From an uncultured Clostridia bacterium (GTDB lineage: Bacteria > Bacillota > Clostridia > Oscillospirales > Oscillospiraceae): a stretch of DNA of 10,538 bases. Below, piece by piece: positions 5,961 through 10,538 of the stretch. The notes under the pieces are model-generated. The model had not been told where the DNA came from. It ran no database searches and saw nothing but the letters and a program-made list of their open reading frames with translations. A program made the translations under genes and the position numbers. The stretch covers positions 1 through 10,538 of the forward strand of contig CAMEWZ010000051.1 of the NCBI GenBank assembly GCA_945946745.1. The letters run 5' to 3'. Each line of letters begins with the position of its first letter. Positions within the stretch are counted from its first letter, which is position 1.

Positions 5961-7841
5961 TTATTCTGCGGTTTCCGGGGTGTCGAAGCCATCGAACAGA
6001 GCGGTCTGGGAGGCTTGCGTCACGGCTTCTCCCTTCATGATCTGCTCAAACTGCTCGCCGGTCATGGACTCCTTTTCCAGCAGGAAGTCCACCACCTGGT
6101 GCAGCTTCTCCGCGTTGTCGGACAGAATCTGGCGGCAGTGGTCATAAGCCCGGTCAATAAGGGCCTTCACCTCGTCATCAATGGTGCCCGCCACCTTCTC
6201 GGAATAGCTCTTAGTGGTCTGGTAATCCCGGCCGATGAACACCTCGCCGCCATCTAAGTAGCTGACGGTGCCCAGCTTTTCGCACATGCCGTAGCGGGCC
6301 ACCATATCCCGGGCCAGCTTGGTCGCCCGGTCAATGTCGTTGGAGGCCCCCACGGAGATATCCCCAATGAACAGCGCCTCCGCCACACGGCCGCCCAGCA
6401 AGGAAACAATCTGCTCATACATCTGGTTTCTCGTCAGGTTGGCAGAGTCATCCGCGGGCAGATACCAGGTGGCGCCCAGGGACTGGCCCCGGGGAATGAT
6501 GGTGATGTGCCGCACCGGATCGTGGGTGGGCAGGTGATACATAGCCACGGCGTGGCCCGCCTCGTGGATGGCCGTCTCCTTCAGATCCTTCCGGGTTTGG
6601 ACGCGGCTCTTTTTGGCGGGGCCGGCGGTGATCTTCATCAGTGCCTCGTTCAGATCCTCCATGGTCAGCACCGGGCGGCTGTCCCGGGCGGCCATGATGG
6701 CGGCCTCGTTCAGCAGGTTGCTCAGATCCGCTCCGGTAAATCCGGCGGTAGAACGGGCCACGGTGCGCAGATTCACGGAGGCATCCAGCTTCTTGTCCTT
6801 GGCGTGAACCTTCAAGATCTCCTCCCGGCCCTTCACATCGGGACGGCCCACATGAATCTGCCGGTCAAACCGGCCAGGCCGCAGCAGCGCGGGATCCAGG
6901 ATATCCGGCCGGTTGGTAGCCGCCAGGACGATGACGCCCTCGGTACGGGAAAAGCCGTCCATCTCCACCAGCAGCTGGTTCAGCGTCTGCTCCTTCTCGT
7001 CATGGCCGCCGCCCAGGCCCGAGCCGCGCTTGCGGCCTACGGCGTCGATTTCGTCAATGAAAATAATGGCGGGGGCAATCTTTTTGGCCTGCTCGAACAA
7101 ATCCCGGACACGGCTTGCGCCTACGCCCACGTACATCTCCACAAAATCCGAGCCGGAGATGGACAAAAACTGCACATCCGCCTCGCCTGCCACCGCCCGG
7201 GCCAGCAGGGTTTTGCCGGTGCCGGGAGGGCCAACCAGCAGCATACCATGGGGAATTCGGGCGCCGATCTCCGTGAATTTCTCCGGATTCCGGAGGAAAT
7301 CCACCACCTCTTGCAGTTCTTCCTTCTCCTCGTCCGCACCGGCCACATCCGCGAAGGTGACCTTCTTTCCATCGGGGATGCCCAGCACCGTCCGTGCCTT
7401 GCCAAAGTTGTTCAGCGGATTGGCGTTGTTTGCCCGGCTTATGAACATGGCCCAGACGAACAGCAGAATCAACCCCACCACCAGCAGGGGCAGGATCAGC
7501 TCATAGGGAGAGAAGCCCTCCTCCGGAACATAGTGGTAGTATTCCAGCACCCCGGACTCCACCTGCTCCGTCAGCAGGCTGCTCATTTCCTGGAGGAACA
7601 CCTCAGGTTCCGCCAAGGCAGCGGAAATGGTGGTCTCCCCCTGGTAGGGGGTGTACAAATTCATGGTGATGACCTCGTCCTCCACCACGAAATTCCGAAC
7701 CTGCTCCTGCCGGATCAGCTCCACCACCTGGGAATAGGGAATCTGGTTCACATCCTTCTGGAACAGCTCCCTGGCCCAGGTGAACACCGCCACCAGGACA
7801 AGCAGATAGACGACTAAGGGGATAAATCTACGATTTTTCAA
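5961..7841 (-). CDS. ftsH: ATP-dependent zinc metalloprotease FtsH
   Basis: A membrane-anchored AAA+ protease of 626 residues that extracts and degrades membrane and some cytosolic proteins as a hexamer. In order: TM helix about 7-22, a small extracytoplasmic domain, TM helix about 113-134, AAA module with Walker A GPPGTGKT (204-211), pore loop MYVG (236-239), Walker B IIFIDEID (259-266) and second region of homology [20 protein letters not shown] (308-327), then peptidase with HEAGH (426-430) and the third zinc ligand D502 in ASNDIDRA. All active residues are present. The pore aromatic is tyrosine rather than the common phenylalanine, a mild change. The start codon is TTG (7839-7841), supported by CTCCTT on the plus strand at 7849-7854 (AAGGAG, 7-nt spacing) and the KNRR-hydrophobic N-terminus. 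It follows hpt by 11 nt. Confidence 0.96.
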   Translation of the reverse strand: MKNRRFIPLVVYLLVLVAVFTWARELFQKDVNQIPYSQVVELIRQEQVRNFVVEDEVITMNLYTPYQGETTISAALAEPEVFLQEMSSLLTEQVESGVLEYYHYVPEEGFSPYELILPLLVVGLILLFVWAMFISRANNANPLNNFGKARTVLGIPDGKKVTFADVAGADEEKEELQEVVDFLRNPEKFTEIGARIPHGMLLVGPPGTGKTLLARAVAGEADVQFLSISGSDFVEMYVGVGASRVRDLFEQAKKIAPAIIFIDEIDAVGRKRGSGLGGGHDEKEQTLNQLLVEMDGFSRTEGVIVLAATNRPDILDPALLRPGRFDRQIHVGRPDVKGREEILKVHAKDKKLDASVNLRTVARSTAGFTGADLSNLLNEAAIMAARDSRPVLTMEDLNEALMKITAGPAKKSRVQTRKDLKETAIHEAGHAVAMYHLPTHDPVRHITIIPRGQSLGATWYLPADDSANLTRNQMYEQIVSLLGGRVAEALFIGDISVGASNDIDRATKLARDMVARYGMCEKLGTVSYLDGGEVFIGRDYQTTKSYSEKVAGTIDDEVKALIDRAYDHCRQILSDNAEKLHQVVDFLLEKESMTGEQFEQIMKGEAVTQASQTALFDGFDTPETAE

Positions 7842-7848
7842 TGGGTTT

Positions 7849-7854
7849 CTCCTT
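7849..7854 (-). promoter_or_regulatory. ftsH ribosome binding site overlapping the hpt stop
   Basis: On the minus strand TAAGGAG joins the hpt stop codon (7853-7855) to AAGGAG, 7 nt before the TTG start of ftsH. This fixes the unusual start and implies that ribosomes ending hpt reach the ftsH site. Confidence 0.75.
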
Positions 7855-8395
7855 ACTTTTCATATACTTCCGGCTTCAAAATGCCGATAAAGGGCAGATT
7901 CCGGTACTGCTCGTTGTAATCCAGGCCGTAGCCCACCACGAACTCGTTGGGAATGGTAAAGCCCACGTAATCCGCCTGGAGGGTAATCCCGCTTTTGCGG
8001 CGCTCGGGCTTATCCAGCAGGGTGCAAATCTTCAAAGACGCCGGGTTCTTCGCCTTCAGATGCTCCACGGTGAAGTTCAAGGAATTGCCGGTGTCGAAAA
8101 TGTCCTCCAGGATCAGCACATGGCGGCCTGTGATGTCCGCCGTCACGTCCTGCCGCACCAGCATGTTTCCGGTGGAATCGGTGCCGGCATAGGAGGAAAT
8201 CCACATGAAGTCCATCTGGCAGGGAGTTTTAATCTGGCGAACCATGTCGGCATAGAACACCACAACACCCTTCAGCACGCCCACAATCACCGGATTCTTC
8301 CCGGCATACTCCGCGGTCAGCACCTCGCCCAGCTCCGCGATGCGGTTTTGAATCTGTTCTTGCGTCAAAAGCACGCTTTGAATATCCTTTTCCAT
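7853..8395 (-). CDS. hpt: Hypoxanthine phosphoribosyltransferase
   Basis: A 180-residue purine-salvage enzyme converting hypoxanthine (and usually guanine) with PRPP to IMP or GMP in the cytoplasm. The PRPP-binding loop is [14 protein letters not shown]; other family marks are [20 protein letters not shown] near the N-terminus, [13 protein letters not shown] (the flexible loop) and the purine-binding end [30 protein letters not shown]. Length is normal. The frame stays open for a further 137 codons upstream, but that part lies inside tilS and is not protein-like. The ATG at 8395 has GGGAG (8402-8406) 6 nt upstream and lies 1 nt after the tilS stop. Placement between tilS and ftsH is a well-known Firmicute order. 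Confidence 0.95.
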   Translation of the reverse strand: MEKDIQSVLLTQEQIQNRIAELGEVLTAEYAGKNPVIVGVLKGVVVFYADMVRQIKTPCQMDFMWISSYAGTDSTGNMLVRQDVTADITGRHVLILEDIFDTGNSLNFTVEHLKAKNPASLKICTLLDKPERRKSGITLQADYVGFTIPNEFVVGYGLDYNEQYRNLPFIGILKPEVYEK

Positions 8396-8396
8396 A

Positions 8397-9674
8397 TTAC
8401 TCTCCCTTTCCTTCTGTTTGCTCAAAGTGAATGACCACAGCAGGCAGCGACTGCGCACTGCGGTCAAGGTGAACGCCAATGGAATATACCCCCAAAATTC
8501 CCCGTTCATCCTCCAGAACCGGAACCAAAGGCCGCTGTGACGCGGGGATTTTGCGGTCAATGAACAGCTTTTTAAGGCTTTTCGTACCGCCGGACAGGCG
8601 AATTTCGTCGCCGCTTTGCCGGGGGCGAAGGCGCATTTGTCCTTGGGGCCGGAGGGTGAAGGTGTCCGGCGTCTGCCGGAGCTCCGATGCTGGCTGGCAG
8701 GTAATTCGCAAGCCCGGCAGGAAAACCTCCCCGGGACAGGGCAGAACGCAGGCCTGCCAGCTTTCCAGGGACGTCCGCACCTCCAGACGGTCATAATTCC
8801 GGGCAATGGTCACGCCCCCGGGGAATGCCGCTTGGGCGGAGGGTCTTTCGGAAAAAACCAGTTCTTCCGCCAGGGCGATATGGGCGTCCTCCGGCTCCTT
8901 CACACCGCTTTCCTTCAAAAATTGGGCCAACACCCGACTGCGCTGAGCACTGGGCATGGCTTTTAAGCGCCCTACCGTGGGTAGAATCTCATAATCCGCC
9001 TGGGCTGAGAGAGCTTCCTCGTCCCGGCGCAGCCGCAGGGCCGTCTGGGACAGATTTTCCGCCAGCCGGGGATTCTCCGCCCGGAGCAGGGGCATCACAT
9101 GATGGCGGATGCGGTTGCGCAGAAAGGCATCGCTTTCATTGGAGCTGTCCTCTACATGGGGCAGGCTCCATTCCGCCAAAAATGCCTCCACCTCCTGCCG
9201 GGTAACCGTGAGCATGGGGCGGATCAGCTTTCCTTGAACCGGGGCAATGCCCCCCAGTCCTTTTAGTCCCGTGCCCCGGATCAGATGCATCAGCATGGTT
9301 TCCGCGTTGTCGTCGGCAGTGTGGGCGGTGGCGATTTTCCCCGGCAGGCTTTTTAGGTATGCATACCGGGCGTCCCGGGCAGCGGCTTCCAGCCCCTTTT
9401 TCCCGGGGATCACCTGGGCGCTGCCCAAGTGGAGAGGAATGTCATAGCGGCCGCAGAAATCCCGAACAAAGATCTCGTCCCGATCCGATTCCTCGCCCCG
9501 AAGGTGGTGATTAAAATGGGCGGCCTCCAGCCGAATGCCCAGCTTCTCCCGCAGTAAGTACAGGGAAAACAGCAGCGCCACGGAATCCGCACCGCCGGAA
9601 ACCGCGCAAATCAAGGTATCTCCGGGGGAAAGCATCCCGTTGGCCCGGATAAAGCTTAGGATTTTATTCCGCAT
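8397..9674 (-). CDS. tilS: tRNA(Ile)-lysidine synthase
   Basis: A 425-residue enzyme that uses ATP and lysine to turn C34 of the CAU-anticodon tRNA-Ile into lysidine, so that it reads AUA and is charged with isoleucine; it is essential in most bacteria. The N-terminal PP-loop ATPase carries SGGADS (26-31), then HFNHHLRG, HTADDNAET and the tRNA-related EDSSNESDAFLRNRIRHHV segment. The C-terminal TilS domain is visible as LRPRQSGDEIRLSGGTKSLKKLF and a following PLVPVLEDERGILGV. The ATG at 9674 is preferred over the in-frame TTG at 9695 because GGGAG (9682-9686) lies 7 nt before it. It overlaps the dnaB 3' end by 11 nt and is followed by hpt after 1 nt, so all three are co-transcribed. It consumes lysine, whose synthesis gene lies about 5 kb away; I see no shared control. 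Confidence 0.95.
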   Translation of the reverse strand: MRNKILSFIRANGMLSPGDTLICAVSGGADSVALLFSLYLLREKLGIRLEAAHFNHHLRGEESDRDEIFVRDFCGRYDIPLHLGSAQVIPGKKGLEAAARDARYAYLKSLPGKIATAHTADDNAETMLMHLIRGTGLKGLGGIAPVQGKLIRPMLTVTRQEVEAFLAEWSLPHVEDSSNESDAFLRNRIRHHVMPLLRAENPRLAENLSQTALRLRRDEEALSAQADYEILPTVGRLKAMPSAQRSRVLAQFLKESGVKEPEDAHIALAEELVFSERPSAQAAFPGGVTIARNYDRLEVRTSLESWQACVLPCPGEVFLPGLRITCQPASELRQTPDTFTLRPQGQMRLRPRQSGDEIRLSGGTKSLKKLFIDRKIPASQRPLVPVLEDERGILGVYSIGVHLDRSAQSLPAVVIHFEQTEGKGE

Positions 9675-10538
9675 GCTTCCACTCCCGGTCGGCAAAGGTC
9701 TGGTATTGGCCGATCCACTGCATTTTTACCGTGCCGGTCTCACCATGGCGGTTCTTAGCCACGATGCACTCGGCCACGCCCTTGTCCTCGGTGTTTTCGT
9801 TATAGTATTCATCCCGGTACAGGAACATGACGGAGTCCGCGTCCTGTTCGATGGCGCCGGATTCCCGGAGGTCGGACAGAATCGGCCGCTTATCCGTGCG
9901 GCTCTCCACCGCGCGGGACAGCTGGCTTAGGCAAATGACGGGGACGTTCAGCTCCTTTGCCATGATTTTAAGGCTTCGGGAGATCTCACCCACTACAACC
10001 ACGCGGTTTTCGCTGTTCTTACCATAGCCGGAGCCTTGCATCAGCTGCAAATAGTCGATGATGATGAGGCCCAGATTATCCAGGCGGCGGCATTTGGCGT
10101 TGATATCCGCCACGGTGACCGTGGGGTTGTCGTCAATACGGATGTCCGTCTGGCTCAAGGCGGCGGAGGCCATGCACAGCTTGGTCCACTCCTCCTCGCT
10201 GAGCTTGCCGGTAGCCAGCTTTTGCAGCTCCACGAAGCTCTCGTTGGCAAGCAAACGCATGGCCAGCTGTTCCCGGGACATTTCCAGGTTGAAGATCGCC
10301 ACGGTTTTCTTATACTTTTTCGCCACGTTCACGCCAATATTGAGGGCGAAAGCGGACTTGCCCATGGCGGGACGGGCGGCAATGAGCAAAAGGTCGGATT
10401 TGTTCAAGCCGTTGATCTTGGTATCCAGATCCCGCAGTCCCGTGCTGAGGCCGGGAATCAGAGAGTCGGACTGGGCCAGCTCTGTCAGCCGGTCGAACAC
10501 CTTATACAGCGTGGTGCCGATATGCTCCAGACTGTCCC
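9664..10538 (-). CDS. dnaB: Replicative DNA helicase DnaB, C-terminal part
   Basis: An incomplete gene running off the right edge; the 290 visible residues are the RecA-like motor domain of the hexameric replication-fork helicase. A full protein is about 440-450 residues, so the N-terminal primase-interacting domain is outside. Visible are GLSTGLRDLD, Walker A ARPAMGKS (near 10360), FNLEMSREQL, Walker B LIIIDYLQLM, the sensor-like PVICLSQLSRAVE and the DnaB signature SDLRESGAIEQDADSVMFLYRDEYY, followed by the conserved AKNRHGETGTV end. The frame is open upstream of the internal GTG at 10500 to the edge (SLEHIGTTLYKVF), so no start lies in this window. It heads the visible operon and its stop overlaps tilS. 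Confidence 0.96.
   Translation of the reverse strand, partial: DSLEHIGTTLYKVFDRLTELAQSDSLIPGLSTGLRDLDTKINGLNKSDLLLIAARPAMGKSAFALNIGVNVAKKYKKTVAIFNLEMSREQLAMRLLANESFVELQKLATGKLSEEEWTKLCMASAALSQTDIRIDDNPTVTVADINAKCRRLDNLGLIIIDYLQLMQGSGYGKNSENRVVVVGEISRSLKIMAKELNVPVICLSQLSRAVESRTDKRPILSDLRESGAIEQDADSVMFLYRDEYYNENTEDKGVAECIVAKNRHGETGTVKMQWIGQYQTFADREWKHAE

Noticed and set aside
6507..7817. A 436-codon plus-strand open frame antisense to ftsH
   Set aside because: ftsH on the other strand is certain, and this frame has a shadow-like composition with no recognisable domain.
8396..8806. N-terminal extension of hpt to 317 residues
   Set aside because: It lies wholly inside tilS in another frame, and HPRT proteins are about 180 residues; the ATG at 8395 has a good ribosome binding site.

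Overview
The window looks like chromosomal DNA of a fairly GC-rich, low-redundancy Firmicute, most likely a gut-type clostridium (Oscillospiraceae or a relative; this is inference). The reasons are strong AGGAG-type ribosome binding sites, SigA-like promoters, a lysine riboswitch ahead of lysA, the tilS-hpt-ftsH gene order typical of Firmicutes, and a Gram-positive-style lipoprotein signal. I see no transposase, integrase, CRISPR array, tRNA, rRNA or phage gene.

Left part, plus strand: the 3' end of a small, acidic, tyrosine-rich, cysteine-containing protein, followed after 2 nt by a 607-residue secreted lipoprotein. The lipoprotein pairs a probable beta-propeller-like region with a zinc-metallopeptidase-like domain that has overlapping HExxH motifs. 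A perfect 10-bp hairpin separates it from genes converging on the minus strand.

Middle part: a small two-CBS-domain protein and lysA (diaminopimelate decarboxylase) are on the minus strand. The lysA leader is a complete attenuation device: a consensus SigA promoter, a lysine riboswitch aptamer, an intrinsic terminator, and a visible alternative pairing between the end of the aptamer and the terminator. Divergent from lysA is a seven-helix hemolysin III/PAQR-family membrane protein, which ends at a 15-bp hairpin shared with the next convergent operon.

Right part, minus strand: a tightly packed housekeeping operon, read right to left, of dnaB (5' end outside the window), tilS, hpt, ftsH and an alpha/beta hydrolase. 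dnaB and tilS overlap, tilS and hpt are 1 nt apart, and the ftsH ribosome binding site overlaps the hpt stop. The hydrolase is the last gene and looks richer in A/T than its neighbours. The operon joins replication, tRNA-Ile decoding, purine salvage and membrane protein quality control.

I found no convincing new multi-gene system. The observations most worth checking are the metallopeptidase lipoprotein, the lysA attenuator with its divergent LysA, and the small CBS protein.
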